Positions 16,930 through 26,612 are shown, counted from the first letter of the stretch. The stretch: 64,000 bases of DNA from Shiella aurantiaca (GCA_030412945.1 JAUHJS010000008.1:157085-221084); one strand, 5' to 3'. Notes: generated from the sequence alone by a model not told the origin. Numbers and translations: made by a program.

Positions 16930-19458
16930 TTACTGACCTACGAAAAACAGCGCATTGTCCATTAACAATCGTCCGTTTTTCCAAAAGGCACGGAACAAAG
17001 GATTATCCCCTAGGTAAATTACCTGACCGCGGCCCTTTTCTTGGACGCCAAACACAAGAGTGTTGTTCAGCCTTTCTTCCACCCGTGCTCCTACAAAACC
17101 ACTTACATTGGCTTTGGCATTGGCAAAAGTACCCACATTCCAGCCATCGTTCAGATAAGCGTAGCGGTCGCTATTGGTTTTAAGCGTGAAGTAGCTTGAG
17201 CTGTAGCCAAAAGCCAGCGGATGAGTGTTGTCCATGCGTAGCTTGAAGATTCCTCCTCCTACAAAATCTTTTATGCCATCGCGCTCGCGGTTGGCGTACA
17301 CACGCAAACGATTTTGTTCTGCATAGCTTTTCTCTTTTTTCTCCAGCAGTTTTTTCTCCTCCTCGTCTTGGTAAGACGATAAATCAAATCCCTCTTTTCC
17401 GGCAAAAGCCGAAAGGGCATTGTCAATCAGGATCAGCTTTCCGCCAGCTTGCACCCAAGCCGAAAGGCTTTTTAATTGGTTTTCATTGGCAAAGCTTCCA
17501 TAATACCCATCGGGTAAAATGAGGACATCGTAAGTACTTAGATTTACACGATTGAAATCATCGGTATCGATAACCGTTACGGTATAGCCGAGTTCCTGCT
17601 CAAAGTAGTACCAGGTTTCCCCAAAAGATAAGGAAGAAGTGCCATCTCCAGCCAACAAGGCCACTTTGGGCGCTTGAATGATACGCACCGACTCAGAACC
17701 AAAATCTTTACCACTATCTACAAACCCTGTTTGGGCGGCATAGAGGATTCGACCGTGTTTTTTGGCTGTTTCCTGCACCAAAGCAAACCATTTTAACCCG
17801 AAAGACTCATTGCCCCTGCGGGTAATCACTAAGCTTCCCCTGCCAAAGGTGCGTCCATCCAAACTGAAAGGCTCGCTGGCATAGCGAACGATCATGCCCA
17901 TTTGCAACAGTTCGGCCAGAAAGCGAGCATCCGCATGATGCTGCCAGTTGAGTACATAGGCATAAGCGGCTTGGATGCTATCCAGTGTTTCCACCTTCGG
18001 TGCTTCGTAGGCTTTGGTTCCGATTTTTTCGCTTAAGGCGTAGGCTTGCAAACCTTGCGCATAAGGGACGGCCCAAGCGGTAATATCATAGGTCAAAGAA
18101 TCGGCCAGCTGGGTTTTAGGTTCAAAAAGCACCTGTACCAAAACCGATTTCGGTTGGTAGGCATTAATCACTACATCGCGGGTGCTAAGCGTGAAGCTTT
18201 CCTCCCCACCAGACTGATAGCTAAAACCTTTGGCACTTTTGCCCGCTGCTGCCTGTCCATATTGTATACCCAGCTGATCGAGCCAAGTGGTAAGTTCTTT
18301 CAGTTTATCGGAGCCATTTTCGGCTTTAATCACATAGCTTTTGTATTTGCCTTTGGGTGATGAGCTGCTGTTTTTGAAAAACTGCTGGTATTCGCTGAGC
18401 AAACGCTTGGCATGCTGCGCACTGATTTCTACCGTGGAGATTCCGGTAGTGTAATGATGGGCAATGCGGTCTTTTAAGCTAAGTGTATCGCCCAGTTCGG
18501 TGATGATGCCGAGTCCGGCACGGCCGGAACCGCCTTGTTCGTAAGTCATCCCAATGCTGCCATTGTACATAGGATAGGTATCACCATAGCTCGGATAGAG
18601 CAAATCAAACACCTCTCCGGTGAAATACAGCCAGCCTTCTTTATCGAAATATTTGGCGTGATTTTTCCCGATAGTCACCTGAAATTCGCGCTGCCAAGGC
18701 GTAATTTGCTCATGCAAAGGCTCTGCGGCCGGAGCAAAATAGTAGGGGTTGTCCACGCCTTGCTCATGAAAATCGACATGTACCTGAGGCAGCCAGCGGT
18801 TGTATTCCTTCAATCGCTGCTGCGATTCTACCTGTGTTTGCCAAGCCCAATCGCGGTTGAGGTCAAAAAGATAGTGATTAGCTCTTCCGCCCGGCCAAGG
18901 TTCGTGGTGTTCCAAGGCATCAGGATTAGGATTATAGGCTTGGTTGGCCACACGGTTGTACCACTGCACATAACGTTCGCGTCCATCGGGGTTGATACAA
19001 GGGTCGATAATGACCAAGGTGTTTTCCAGCCAGACTTTTTTGGCCGGATCGGTCAGTAACTCATAAATGGTTTGCATAGAGGCTTCGGTAGAGACCGATT
19101 CATTGCCATGCACATTATAGCTGAGCCATACCACGGCCACTTCTTTGCCCTCGGGATTTCCTTGCTGTAAGCCAGCTCTTTTCAGGTTGTTATTACGGAT
19201 TTGCTCCAGATTCTTTAGGTTCTCGGAAGTCGACACGTAGGCCAATACCAGTGGACGCATTTCATAGGTTTGCCCGTAGTTTTGGAGCACTATGCCTGTT
19301 TCGGAGGCCACATGTTCGTAATAATCCATCACCTTATGGTGCGGGGTAAAGCGCTCGCCTAAGGCATAGCCCAAAAACTGTTCAGGACTTTTCACCTGCG
19401 CCATGGCACTCAGGAAGCTCAAGGAGGCCAAGCAGCCGAATAAGAGTTTTTTCATCAT
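16930..19458 (-). CDS. Secreted M14-family zinc carboxypeptidase
   Basis: The start at 19458 (or the ATG at 19455) gives an 842-residue protein with signal peptide MMKKLLFGCLASLSFLSAMAQ; the upstream ATG at 19557 is rejected because it hides this signal. The M14 domain occupies roughly the first half: zinc ligands H-x-x-E in NVHGNESVS and His in VDFHEQG, substrate-binding PDGRERY, and the catalytic Glu in ITELGD. The second half is a glutamine-amidotransferase-like fold (YDVLILPDGYYGSF, AGGKLILIDNALSAF). It cleaves C-terminal residues from peptides in the periplasm or outside. Monocistronic, ending against a terminator. Confidence 0.88.
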   Translation of the reverse strand: MMKKLLFGCLASLSFLSAMAQVKSPEQFLGYALGERFTPHHKVMDYYEHVASETGIVLQNYGQTYEMRPLVLAYVSTSENLKNLEQIRNNNLKRAGLQQGNPEGKEVAVVWLSYNVHGNESVSTEASMQTIYELLTDPAKKVWLENTLVIIDPCINPDGRERYVQWYNRVANQAYNPNPDALEHHEPWPGGRANHYLFDLNRDWAWQTQVESQQRLKEYNRWLPQVHVDFHEQGVDNPYYFAPAAEPLHEQITPWQREFQVTIGKNHAKYFDKEGWLYFTGEVFDLLYPSYGDTYPMYNGSIGMTYEQGGSGRAGLGIITELGDTLSLKDRIAHHYTTGISTVEISAQHAKRLLSEYQQFFKNSSSSPKGKYKSYVIKAENGSDKLKELTTWLDQLGIQYGQAAAGKSAKGFSYQSGGEESFTLSTRDVVINAYQPKSVLVQVLFEPKTQLADSLTYDITAWAVPYAQGLQAYALSEKIGTKAYEAPKVETLDSIQAAYAYVLNWQHHADARFLAELLQMGMIVRYASEPFSLDGRTFGRGSLVITRRGNESFGLKWFALVQETAKKHGRILYAAQTGFVDSGKDFGSESVRIIQAPKVALLAGDGTSSLSFGETWYYFEQELGYTVTVIDTDDFNRVNLSTYDVLILPDGYYGSFANENQLKSLSAWVQAGGKLILIDNALSAFAGKEGFDLSSYQDEEEKKLLEKKEKSYAEQNRLRVYANRERDGIKDFVGGGIFKLRMDNTHPLAFGYSSSYFTLKTNSDRYAYLNDGWNVGTFANAKANVSGFVGARVEERLNNTLVFGVQEKGRGQVIYLGDNPLFRAFWKNGRLLMDNALFFVGQ

Positions 19459-19577
19459 ATCGTATGTATTCAAGGCCAACAAGTTGGGAGATTTTTTAAA
19501 AACAACCAATAGAAACCCTACAAGCGCAGTAAATCCCTGATAAAGTGTATGGAGCAAAATATAGTTCGTTGATTTTA

Positions 19578-19609
19578 TTTGGTTTATATTATAAACTAGT
19601 TTATGTTTG
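19578..19609 (+). promoter_or_regulatory. Promoter with palindromic operator in the spacer
   Basis: TTTG (19578-19581), a 20-bp spacer, then TATGTTTG (19602-19609) is a full match to the Bacteroidota promoter. The perfect 14-bp palindrome ATAAACTAGTTTAT (19591-19604) fills the spacer and overlaps the -7 element, so a dimer bound there would block RNA polymerase. The four genes that follow end in a small winged-helix regulator, the obvious candidate to bind it. Confidence 0.75.
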
Positions 19610-19631
19610 CCTTATACTTTTATAGAATACA

Positions 19632-20138
19632 ATGAAATTCGTACACCTTGCACTCATTCATAGCCCCATGGGTGGCTTACATGTAGCCGCCTCTCTGATT
19701 GCCTTACTGGCAGGAACGCGTATCCTGCTGCTAGCAAAAGGAGGGAAAATGCACAAAATATGGGGCTATGGGTATGCTGGTGCTATGTTGGCCACTAATG
19801 CTACGGCCTTTATGCTTTTTCAATTATTTGGTGGATTTGGTCCCTTTCACGTAGCGGCCATTTTCAGCTTGCTTACTTTATGCATGGGCATGTATCCGGC
19901 CATCAGTAGAAAAAATCCGGATTGGATACGGAGGCATATGTATTGGATGCACTATTCGGTGGTGGGACTGTATGCAGCGCTCATCTCTGAAATAGTAGTG
20001 CGTGTGCCTTTGGGTATTTCCTTCTTCACAGCGGTCGGCCTTGGTACAGGGGCTGTTGTTCTATTAGGTGTATGGATTATACAGCGCAAGGCTCCATACT
20101 GGATGCAAGAGGGCGGAAAAAGCCTGAAAAATAAGTAA
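19632..20138 (+). CDS. DUF2306-family membrane protein
   Basis: A 168-residue integral membrane protein with about four to five helices, matching the DUF2306 family (HxxxG-rich start LIHSPMGGLHVAASLIALLAGTRIL, then HKIWGYGYA and RRHMYWMHYSVVGLYAAL). Conserved histidines in the helices suggest haem or metal contact, but no function is established. First gene of a four-gene operon under the promoter at 19578-19609. Confidence 0.8.
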   Translation: MKFVHLALIHSPMGGLHVAASLIALLAGTRILLLAKGGKMHKIWGYGYAGAMLATNATAFMLFQLFGGFGPFHVAAIFSLLTLCMGMYPAISRKNPDWIRRHMYWMHYSVVGLYAALISEIVVRVPLGISFFTAVGLGTGAVVLLGVWIIQRKAPYWMQEGGKSLKNK

Positions 20139-20161
20139 AAACTTAACCCAAATTATACCTT

Positions 20162-20671
20162 ATGAAAACCCTATTATTTACTTGTAGCTTATGCCTTGGG
20201 CTTATGGCTGCACAAGCGCAAATGACAGCCGAAGAGGCTATGAAAAAACTTCATTTCTTGGAAGGCGAATGGCAAGGAAAAGCCTGGACCAGCATGGGGA
20301 AAGGCCAAGAATACACCCTCGACCAGCACGAAAAAGTACAACTCAAGCTCAATGGCACCGTAGTGCAGGTGGAAGGCATCGGCCGCGAAAACGGGGCGGT
20401 GGCTTTTCAAGCCCTTGGCCTGATGAGCTACAATACGTATAAGCAAGCCTACGAATTCAGGGCTTACCGCGACAACGGCCTATTTACCGATGCCTATTTA
20501 GAAGTGAAAGGTGATAAAAACCTAGAGTGGGGCTTTAGTATCCCTAGTGGTGGGAAAATCAAATATGTGATTCAAATCAATGAACAAGGGCAATGGTACG
20601 AAATCGGGCATTATAGCCCCGATGGCAACAATTGGTATAAAACCTTTGAAATGACCTTAGATAAAATCTAA
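20162..20671 (+). CDS. Secreted DUF1579-like protein
   Basis: A 169-residue exported protein with signal peptide MKTLLFTCSLCLGLMAAQAQ. The mature part opens with LHFLEGEWQGKAW and contains G-x-G-x-E and YEFRAYRDNG motifs typical of DUF1579-like, lipocalin-like small beta barrels of unknown ligand. It lies 23 bp after the DUF2306 gene and 29 bp before the next membrane protein gene, within the same operon. Role unknown. Confidence 0.7.
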   Translation: MKTLLFTCSLCLGLMAAQAQMTAEEAMKKLHFLEGEWQGKAWTSMGKGQEYTLDQHEKVQLKLNGTVVQVEGIGRENGAVAFQALGLMSYNTYKQAYEFRAYRDNGLFTDAYLEVKGDKNLEWGFSIPSGGKIKYVIQINEQGQWYEIGHYSPDGNNWYKTFEMTLDKI

Positions 20672-20700
20672 TTCGTACATTTAGTTTAAACCCTATTACC

Positions 20701-21288
20701 ATGGAAAACCAAGCCCCCTTGCGCCAAGAAGAAAGCCTGCGGATTATTCAGCAGATGATAGAAACATCCAAAAATTCGCTACGCGATGATGGTACCTTGT
20801 ATTTGCTCTGGGGTTGGCTGGTTTTTCTTTCTTCTATCGGACATTACGCATTGATGGCGCATACTTCCTACGCCCATCCGTATATGGTATGGCTAAGCAT
20901 GCCCCTGGCCGGAATTTTTACCGGCATATATGTAGCACGCATGAGCCGAAAAGCGCGGGTGCGCACCTTAGTAGACGAATTTATGATGTACCTCTGGACA
21001 GCCTTCATCATCAGTATGATTAGCCTTATGTGGCTGATGCCCAAAATAGGCTATGCCAAAACCTTCCCTTTGGTGATGATTTTGTACGCCATAGGTACGT
21101 TTGTTTCGGGTGGGGCATTGCGTTTCAAACCACTCATGGTAGGAGGGGCGCTCAACTGGGCGATAGCACTCTTTGCATTTTATCGTCCGTTTCAAGAACA
21201 ATTACTACTTTTGGCCCTTGCCGTTGCATGCAGCTACATTATTCCGGGGCATTGGCTAAAGATTACCCATAAAAAACAGCATGTTTGA
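20701..21288 (+). CDS. Membrane protein of unknown function
   Basis: A 195-residue protein with a short soluble N-terminus (PLRQEESLRIIQQMIETSKNSLRDDG) and five to six predicted transmembrane helices. Its 3' end overlaps the start of the winged-helix regulator gene by 8 bp, indicating translational coupling. Membrane proteins of this type are often encoded directly before small PF13601-like regulators in Bacteroidota; the biochemical role is unknown. Confidence 0.75.
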   Translation: MENQAPLRQEESLRIIQQMIETSKNSLRDDGTLYLLWGWLVFLSSIGHYALMAHTSYAHPYMVWLSMPLAGIFTGIYVARMSRKARVRTLVDEFMMYLWTAFIISMISLMWLMPKIGYAKTFPLVMILYAIGTFVSGGALRFKPLMVGGALNWAIALFAFYRPFQEQLLLLALAVACSYIIPGHWLKITHKKQHV

Positions 21289-21574
21289 AGAACTCGACCC
21301 TTTGTTGCATTCCCAACTCCGACTGGCGGTGATGTCGCTACTGATATCTGTGCGGGAGGCCGAGTTCACCTACATCAAAGAAAAAACCCAAGCCACCGCA
21401 GGGAATTTGAGCGTGCAAATCAGCAAGCTGAAAGAGGCGGGCTATATTGAAGTAGAAAAAGGGTTTAAGGATAATTTCCCTCAAACCCTCTGTCGTATCA
21501 GTCCCAAAGGTATTGAAGCCTTTGAAAAATATGTAAAAGCTTTGCAGCAGTATTTGAACCTACCTAAGCCCTAG
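21281..21574 (+). CDS. Small winged-helix transcriptional regulator (HTH_34 type)
   Basis: A 97-residue stand-alone winged-helix protein. It opens LDPLLHSQLRLAVMSLL, continues with a recognition-helix region TAGNLSVQISKLKEAGYIEVEKGF and a short wing with RISPKG, and ends in a C-terminal helix for dimerisation. This is the DUF24/ArsR-like HTH_34 family with no ligand domain. It overlaps the preceding membrane protein gene by 8 bp. It probably autoregulates the operon through the palindrome at 19591-19604. Confidence 0.85.
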   Translation: MFEELDPLLHSQLRLAVMSLLISVREAEFTYIKEKTQATAGNLSVQISKLKEAGYIEVEKGFKDNFPQTLCRISPKGIEAFEKYVKALQQYLNLPKP

Positions 21575-21997
21575 TTACTTGGCAAAAATCTGGCTCATGT
21601 CCTGAAAGGATTTGAACTCCAGCGCATTGCCCGAAGGGTCTAGGAAAAACATAGTGGCTTGTTCTCCTACTTGTCCTTTGAAACGAACATAAGGCTCGAT
21701 GATGAATTTCACGCCTGCTTTTTTCAAACGCTCGGCCAAGGCTTCCCAGTCGGGCATATCCAGCACCACCCCAAAATGTGGCACGGGCACGGCATGGCTA
21801 TCCACCGAGTTATAGTGCAAGTCGGGCTGCATGCCTTCTTTCAAGTGGGCCACAAACTGATGCCCATAGAGGTTGAAATCTATCCAGTGGTCGGAGCTGC
21901 GGCCTTCTTCACAAGCCAAAATGCTTCCGTAAAAATGGCGGGCAGCGGCCAAATCGTGCACGGGCACCGCCAAGTGAAAGGGATTTATCTTTTGCAT
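21575..21997 (-). CDS. VOC-family (glyoxalase-like) protein
   Basis: A 140-residue vicinal-oxygen-chelate protein from the ATG at 21997 ([27 protein letters not shown]); the ATG six codons upstream is less conserved. Metal-ligand candidates are His in FHLAVPV, His in PHFGVVL and Glu in NALEFKSF. The [10 protein letters not shown] ending is typical of the family, which includes glyoxalases and dioxygenases. No substrate can be named. Its stop abuts the stop of the convergent regulator gene. Confidence 0.85.
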   Translation of the reverse strand: MQKINPFHLAVPVHDLAAARHFYGSILACEEGRSSDHWIDFNLYGHQFVAHLKEGMQPDLHYNSVDSHAVPVPHFGVVLDMPDWEALAERLKKAGVKFIIEPYVRFKGQVGEQATMFFLDPSGNALEFKSFQDMSQIFAK

Positions 21998-22069
21998 GGT
22001 CAAGATTAGTGACAAATCACGAATTCATCAATACCACTCACAACATCCTGAATTGCCATAATAATATCC

Positions 22070-22077
22070 TACCTTTG
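22070..22077 (+). promoter_or_regulatory. Candidate -7 element of the CvfB-like gene
   Basis: TACCTTTG matches TAnnTTTG and ends 4 bp before the ATG at 22082, implying a nearly leaderless message. The nearest TTG upstream is at a non-standard 14-bp distance. Confidence 0.4.
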
Positions 22078-22081
22078 TACC

Positions 22082-22921
22082 ATGGTAGCTATTGGAAATT
22101 ATATCACCCTCACCATTTTGCGCGATACGCCTCCTGGTTTGTACCTGGGCGATGAGCAAGGCAATGAGGTGCTCTTGCCCGGCAAATACATCACCGATGA
22201 CATGAAAGTGGGTGAACAGGTAGAAGTATTCATTTACCTCGACTCGGAAGATCGTCCGGTGGCTACTACAGAAAGACCTTTTTTGGTAGTTAATCAGTTT
22301 GGTTACCTCCGTGTGAAAGAAGTAAACAAAACGGGCGCTTTCATGGATTGGGGCTTGGAAAAAGACCTCCTTGTGCCTTTCAACAACCAAAGCGTGACCA
22401 TGCTGGCGGGAAAATATTACCTTGTGTATATGTACCTTGATGCCAAAACCAATCGCTTGGTGGGCACGAGCAAAGTAAATACCTTTCTTTCTTTCAACCC
22501 GCCTACCTATTTGAAAGGACAAAAAGTAGATTTATTGATTACCCGCGAAAACGAATTGGGCTTTCAGGTAATTATTGACAACAAGTTCCGGGGGATGCTC
22601 TACCACAACGAAATCTTTCAAGAAGTGGAGCCCGGCCAACGCATGCTTGGCTTTGTGAAGCAGATTAGGGAAGACAATAAAATAGACGTACGCCTCACCA
22701 AGGAGGGCTATACGGAGGTAGAAAACGCAGCTGAAGAGCTCTGGAAAGCATTGGAAGACCATTCAGGTTTTTTGCCGCTTACTGATAAGAGTGCGCCTGA
22801 GGAAGTGAGTAAAGTGCTAAAAATGAGCAAAAAGGTCTTTAAAAAGGCTGCAGGCTCGCTATTTAAGCAACGCAGAATCCGTATCGAAACGGACGGTATA
22901 TATAGCACAAAAGGCGCCTAA
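22082..22921 (+). CDS. CvfB-like S1 RNA-binding protein
   Basis: A 279-residue cytoplasmic protein of the CvfB family: three S1-like OB folds (about 1-60, 65-130 and 145-205; YLRVKEVNKTGAFMDWGLEKDLLVPF is a clear S1 motif) and a C-terminal winged helix (about 215-275). CvfB proteins bind RNA and affect expression of secreted factors in Firmicutes; the role in Bacteroidota is not defined. The stop codon lies inside the loop of its own terminator. Confidence 0.88.
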   Translation: MVAIGNYITLTILRDTPPGLYLGDEQGNEVLLPGKYITDDMKVGEQVEVFIYLDSEDRPVATTERPFLVVNQFGYLRVKEVNKTGAFMDWGLEKDLLVPFNNQSVTMLAGKYYLVYMYLDAKTNRLVGTSKVNTFLSFNPPTYLKGQKVDLLITRENELGFQVIIDNKFRGMLYHNEIFQEVEPGQRMLGFVKQIREDNKIDVRLTKEGYTEVENAAEELWKALEDHSGFLPLTDKSAPEEVSKVLKMSKKVFKKAAGSLFKQRRIRIETDGIYSTKGA

Positions 22922-22933
22922 AGGCGCCTTTTT
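22909..22933. terminator. Terminator overlapping the CvfB stop codon
   Basis: AAAAGGCGCC (22909-22918), loop TAAA that contains the stop codon, GGCGCCTTTTT (22923-22933). It lies between convergent genes and can serve both. Confidence 0.85.
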
Positions 22934-22936
22934 CTA

Positions 22937-23365
22937 TTAACAAGCTATTTTGTTCACTCGGTTTTGATGCCTACCTCCTTCAAATTCGGTAGCAATAAAG
23001 GTAAGCACCATTTGCTTGGCCAATTCAAAATCTACAAAGCGGGCCGGAATGCAAATCACATTGGCTTGGTTGTGTTGACGGGCCAAAGCGGCCAGTTCCG
23101 TATTCCAGCAAAGGGCGGCACGTATGCCTTGATGCTTATTGGCCGTCATGGCTACACCATTGCCACTCCCGCAAATCAAGATTCCTAAAGTAGATTCGCC
23201 CTTTTCTACGGCTGTGGCCAAAGGGTGCGTATGGTCAGGGTAATCCACACTGGCATCGCTGCCCGGACCAAAATCTTTTACTTCGTGGCCTGCGGCCTCA
23301 AGCAATTCTATCAGTTGTTGTTTGTAGGCAAATCCTGCGTGATCACCTCCTATGGCTAGTTTCAT
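22937..23365 (-). CDS. rpiB: Ribose-5-phosphate isomerase B
   Basis: A 142-residue enzyme interconverting ribose-5-P and ribulose-5-P in the pentose phosphate pathway. The N-terminus MKLAIGGDHAGFAYK carries the D-H pair. The phosphate-binding loop ILICGSGNGVAMTANKHQGIRAA has Ser at the position where many relatives have Thr or Cys, and the distal R is in HQNRVNKI. Third gene of glyA-tatC-rpiB, 19 bp after tatC. Confidence 0.93.
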   Translation of the reverse strand: MKLAIGGDHAGFAYKQQLIELLEAAGHEVKDFGPGSDASVDYPDHTHPLATAVEKGESTLGILICGSGNGVAMTANKHQGIRAALCWNTELAALARQHNQANVICIPARFVDFELAKQMVLTFIATEFEGGRHQNRVNKIAC

Positions 23366-23384
23366 GGTATTATGGTTTTAGTGC

Positions 23385-24209
23385 CTAATCTCTTTTGGCT
23401 AATCGTTGTTCTCTTTTGCGCTTGCGCCTTACTACCACGCGGGCAATCACGATACTAACTTCATAGAGCAACATGATAGGCAGTGCCACCAATATCTGGC
23501 TCATTACATCGGGGGGAGTAAGAATGGCCGAAATCACCAATATTACCACTACCGAGTGCCTACGGAAGAAAATCATAAGCTCAGGCGTAACAATACCTGC
23601 TTTGGCCAAGAAATACACCACCATAGGCAGCTGAAACATCAGTCCGCAAGCCAACACCAGCATGGTTACGGTACTTACATAGCTGATAATATCGAACTGA
23701 TTCTTAATGGAAGGGTCGATGGAGTAATTGGATAAGAAATTGATCGACAGAGGCGAAACAATGTAATAACCAAATAAAATACCCGAAACGAAAAGTAGGG
23801 TTACAAAAAATACCGCTCCGCGCGTAAGATTTTTCTCCGTGCTATATAATGCCGGCTTAATAAAGCGCCATATCTCCCAAAAAAAGTAAGGAAAAGCCAA
23901 AATCAAGCCAATAACGAAAGAAGCCGTAATGTGCATGGTGAACTGGCCCGTCATGGTACGGCTCTGAATTTCAAAAGGCAGGGATTCAATGCATAGTACC
24001 GTGCTCCCAATCTTCTCTCCCAGCTCGCACAGCATGCGGTAGGTCCAAAAATCAGTGCGTGAGGGGCCTAGTATCAGCTCATGAAAGATGAAATCTTTCG
24101 ATACAAAGGCGATAATCGCAAATATAAATATAGACGCAAAAGAGCGTATCAAATGCCACCGGAGTTCTTCCAGATGGTCAAGAAACGACATTTCTTTTTC
24201 CTTACTCAC
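23385..24209 (-). CDS. tatC: Sec-independent translocase subunit TatC
   Basis: A 274-residue inner-membrane protein with six helices. The family signature MSFLDHLEELRWHLIRS is at the N-terminus and SPLSINFLSNYS is at the start of the third periplasmic segment. It binds twin-arginine signal peptides. No tatA is next to it in this window. It starts 9 bp after the glyA stop. Confidence 0.95.
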   Translation of the reverse strand: MSKEKEMSFLDHLEELRWHLIRSFASIFIFAIIAFVSKDFIFHELILGPSRTDFWTYRMLCELGEKIGSTVLCIESLPFEIQSRTMTGQFTMHITASFVIGLILAFPYFFWEIWRFIKPALYSTEKNLTRGAVFFVTLLFVSGILFGYYIVSPLSINFLSNYSIDPSIKNQFDIISYVSTVTMLVLACGLMFQLPMVVYFLAKAGIVTPELMIFFRRHSVVVILVISAILTPPDVMSQILVALPIMLLYEVSIVIARVVVRRKRKREQRLAKRD

Positions 24210-24218
24210 TTTTTAGTA

Positions 24219-25487
24219 TTAATACAGAGGGAAGTTTTTCATCCAGCCGTTTACCTCTTTTCTAATCAAGGCTAGCTCGGTTTCATTTTCATGGTTCATC
24301 AAGGCCTTGTCGATAAAGCTGGCAATCTGATTCATATCCGCTTCCTTCATACCACGTGAAGTCACGGCAGCCGAACCCAAGCGCATACCTGAGGTTACAA
24401 AGGGTGATTTATCATCAAAAGGAACCATGTTTTTGTTGATGGTGATATCGGCCTTGATAAGAGTATTTTCAGCAATTTTCCCTGTCAGGTTTTTCGAACG
24501 TAGGTCAATCAGCATCAAGTGGTTGTCGGTACCATTGCTTATTACCTTGTAGCCCATATCCACAAAAGCCTGACAAAGCACGGCCGCGTTTTTCTTCACC
24601 TGCACGATATAGTCCATGTATTCATCCGAAAGCGCCTCTTGAAACGCTATGGCCTTTCCGGCAATCACATGCTCTAGCGGACCGCCTTGCGTTCCTGGGA
24701 ATACACCCCCATCCAATAGGCTCGACATCATGCGAATTTCTCCTTTAGGCGTTTTCAGACCGAAAGGGTTTTCAAAATCTTTGCCCATCATAATCACGCC
24801 ACCGCGAGGACCGCGCAAGGTTTTGTGGGTAGTGGTAGTTACAATATGGCAATGCTGCAAAGGATCGTTCAATAGACCACGGGCAATCAATCCCGAAGGG
24901 TGAGAAATATCTGCCAACAGCAGGGCACCTACCTCATCGGCAATGGCGCGCAGGCGCACATAGTCCCAGTCGCGGCTATAGGCCGAAGCTCCGCAAATAA
25001 TCAATTTTGGTTTCTCTTTTTTGGCGGTTTCTTCTACTTTGTCCCAGTTAATCAGCCCGGTTTCTTGCTCCACTCCATAGAAAGAAGGGCTGTATAATTT
25101 GCCCGAGAAGTTCACCGGACTACCATGCGTAAGGTGACCTCCGTGTGAAAGGTCAAAGCCTAGGATTTTATCGCCCGGATTCAATACGGCCAAAAAAGCG
25201 GCCGCATTGGCCTGAGCACCCGAGTGAGGCTGCACATTGGCCCATTCTGCGCCAAAAAGTTCTTTCAAGCGATCAATCGCCAATTGTTCGATTTCATCCA
25301 CTACCTCGCAACCACCGTAGTAGCGCTTGCCCGGTAGGCCTTCGGCATATTTATTGGTCAAAACACTTCCCATGGCCTCCATTACCTGTTTGCTGGTAAA
25401 GTTCTCGGAAGCAATAAGTTCAATACCGTGGGCTTGGCGCTGGTATTCCTTCTGGATTAAATCGAAAATGACGGTGTCTCTTTGCAT
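24219..25487 (-). CDS. glyA: Serine hydroxymethyltransferase
   Basis: A 422-residue PLP enzyme converting serine and tetrahydrofolate to glycine and methylene-THF. I chose the ATG at 25487 ([18 protein letters not shown]) because this is the family start and a promoter follows at a normal distance; the ATG at 25535 lies within that promoter. The PLP-lysine motif is [14 protein letters not shown], and HSGAQAN and DISHPSGL are also conserved. First gene of the glyA-tatC-rpiB operon. Confidence 0.96.
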   Translation of the reverse strand: MQRDTVIFDLIQKEYQRQAHGIELIASENFTSKQVMEAMGSVLTNKYAEGLPGKRYYGGCEVVDEIEQLAIDRLKELFGAEWANVQPHSGAQANAAAFLAVLNPGDKILGFDLSHGGHLTHGSPVNFSGKLYSPSFYGVEQETGLINWDKVEETAKKEKPKLIICGASAYSRDWDYVRLRAIADEVGALLLADISHPSGLIARGLLNDPLQHCHIVTTTTHKTLRGPRGGVIMMGKDFENPFGLKTPKGEIRMMSSLLDGGVFPGTQGGPLEHVIAGKAIAFQEALSDEYMDYIVQVKKNAAVLCQAFVDMGYKVISNGTDNHLMLIDLRSKNLTGKIAENTLIKADITINKNMVPFDDKSPFVTSGMRLGSAAVTSRGMKEADMNQIASFIDKALMNHENETELALIRKEVNGWMKNFPLY

Positions 25488-25509
25488 GATAGGGCGCGTA
25501 AATGTTGCA

Positions 25510-25540
25510 CAAAAATAGCCGCTTGCCACTTGCAAAACAA
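25510..25540 (-). promoter_or_regulatory. Promoter of glyA-tatC-rpiB
   Basis: On the minus strand TTG (25538-25540), a 20-bp spacer, then TATTTTTG (25510-25517), fitting TTG-N20-TAnnTTTG. The leader would be about 20 nt. Confidence 0.6.
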
Positions 25541-25586
25541 TGGAAAAGAGGCTTTAATTGGGAATGTTCTTTATAGGGAAAAGCCT

Positions 25587-26612
25587 TTAGGTATACTGTA
25601 CATAATGCTCCCACTTATCCAGCAATTGGCTAAAATCGGCCGGAAGTTCCGAATCGAACTGCATGTGTTCGCCCGTAGCCGGATGAATAAAGCCTAAGGT
25701 TTTGGCATGCAGCGCTTGGCGCGGCATCAGCTTAAAGCAATTGTCCACAAAGGATTTATATTTAGAAAAGGTAGTTCCTTTCAGGATAATATCGCCACCA
25801 TAGGTGGCATCATTGAACAAAGGATGGCCGAGGTATTTCATGTGCGCCCGGATTTGATGCGTGCGCCCGGTTTCCAAATTACATTGCACCAAAGTAACAT
25901 AGCGCAAGCGCTTCAGCACTTTATAATGCGTGATAGCCGTTCGGCCAAAATCCCCCTCGGGGAAAGTATCAGTTATCCTGCGGTCTTTCAGGCTGCGGCC
26001 CACGTTAGCATTTATGGTTCCGCTATCTTTATCTACCTCACCCCATACCAAGGCATAATAGGTGCGCTCAATGCTGTGATCGAAGAATTGACGCGCCAGA
26101 TGGGTCATGGCTTTTTCACTTTTGGCAATCACCAAAAGGCCGCTAGTATCTTTATCGATACGGTGCACAAGTCCGGGGCGACCATCATTGCCGGGTAGCT
26201 GAGGTAATTGGCTAAAGTGATAGCTTAGCGCATTTACCAAGGTGCCACTCCAATTGTTATAAGCAGGATGCACCACCATGCCTGCTTCTTTATTCACAAT
26301 CAGCAGGTGGTCATCTTCATACATAATGTTCAGAGGAATATTTTCCGGCACCACATCTGTATCGCGGGGTGGCTCGGGCAGGGCAATCACAATCACATCA
26401 TTGGGATGCACGCGGTAGTTGGGCTTAATGGCCTTGTCATTTACCCGCACAAATTCGTTGCGGATGGCTTCTTGCACTTTATTACGACTCACATTGGATA
26501 GCCTGTCCATCAGAAACTTATCAATGCGGATAAGGCTTTGCTTGGGGTCGGCCTCAATGCGATGATGCTCGTATAATTCTTCGTTTTCTTCTTCGGGAAG
26601 GTGGTTTTCCAT
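25587..26612 (-). CDS. RluD-type 23S rRNA pseudouridine synthase
   Basis: A 341-residue RluA/RluD-family enzyme. It has an N-terminal S4 domain (RIDKFLMDRLSNVSRNKVQEAIRNEFVRVN, about 27-57) and a catalytic domain with the active Asp in HRIDKDTSGLLVIAKS, plus the later motif ETGRTHQIRAHM. The RluD call over RluC/RluA rests on the S4 domain and length; the exact uridines are inferred. Its ATG shares the palindrome CCATGG with a possible upstream plus-strand start. A minus-strand -7-like TATCTTTG lies at 26635-26642. Confidence 0.88.
   Translation of the reverse strand: MENHLPEEENEELYEHHRIEADPKQSLIRIDKFLMDRLSNVSRNKVQEAIRNEFVRVNDKAIKPNYRVHPNDVIVIALPEPPRDTDVVPENIPLNIMYEDDHLLIVNKEAGMVVHPAYNNWSGTLVNALSYHFSQLPQLPGNDGRPGLVHRIDKDTSGLLVIAKSEKAMTHLARQFFDHSIERTYYALVWGEVDKDSGTINANVGRSLKDRRITDTFPEGDFGRTAITHYKVLKRLRYVTLVQCNLETGRTHQIRAHMKYLGHPLFNDATYGGDIILKGTTFSKYKSFVDNCFKLMPRQALHAKTLGFIHPATGEHMQFDSELPADFSQLLDKWEHYVQYT

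Noticed and set aside
18535..19059. A 174-codon plus-strand open frame
   Set aside because: Antisense to the M14 carboxypeptidase catalytic domain and without family features; long shadows are common at this base composition.
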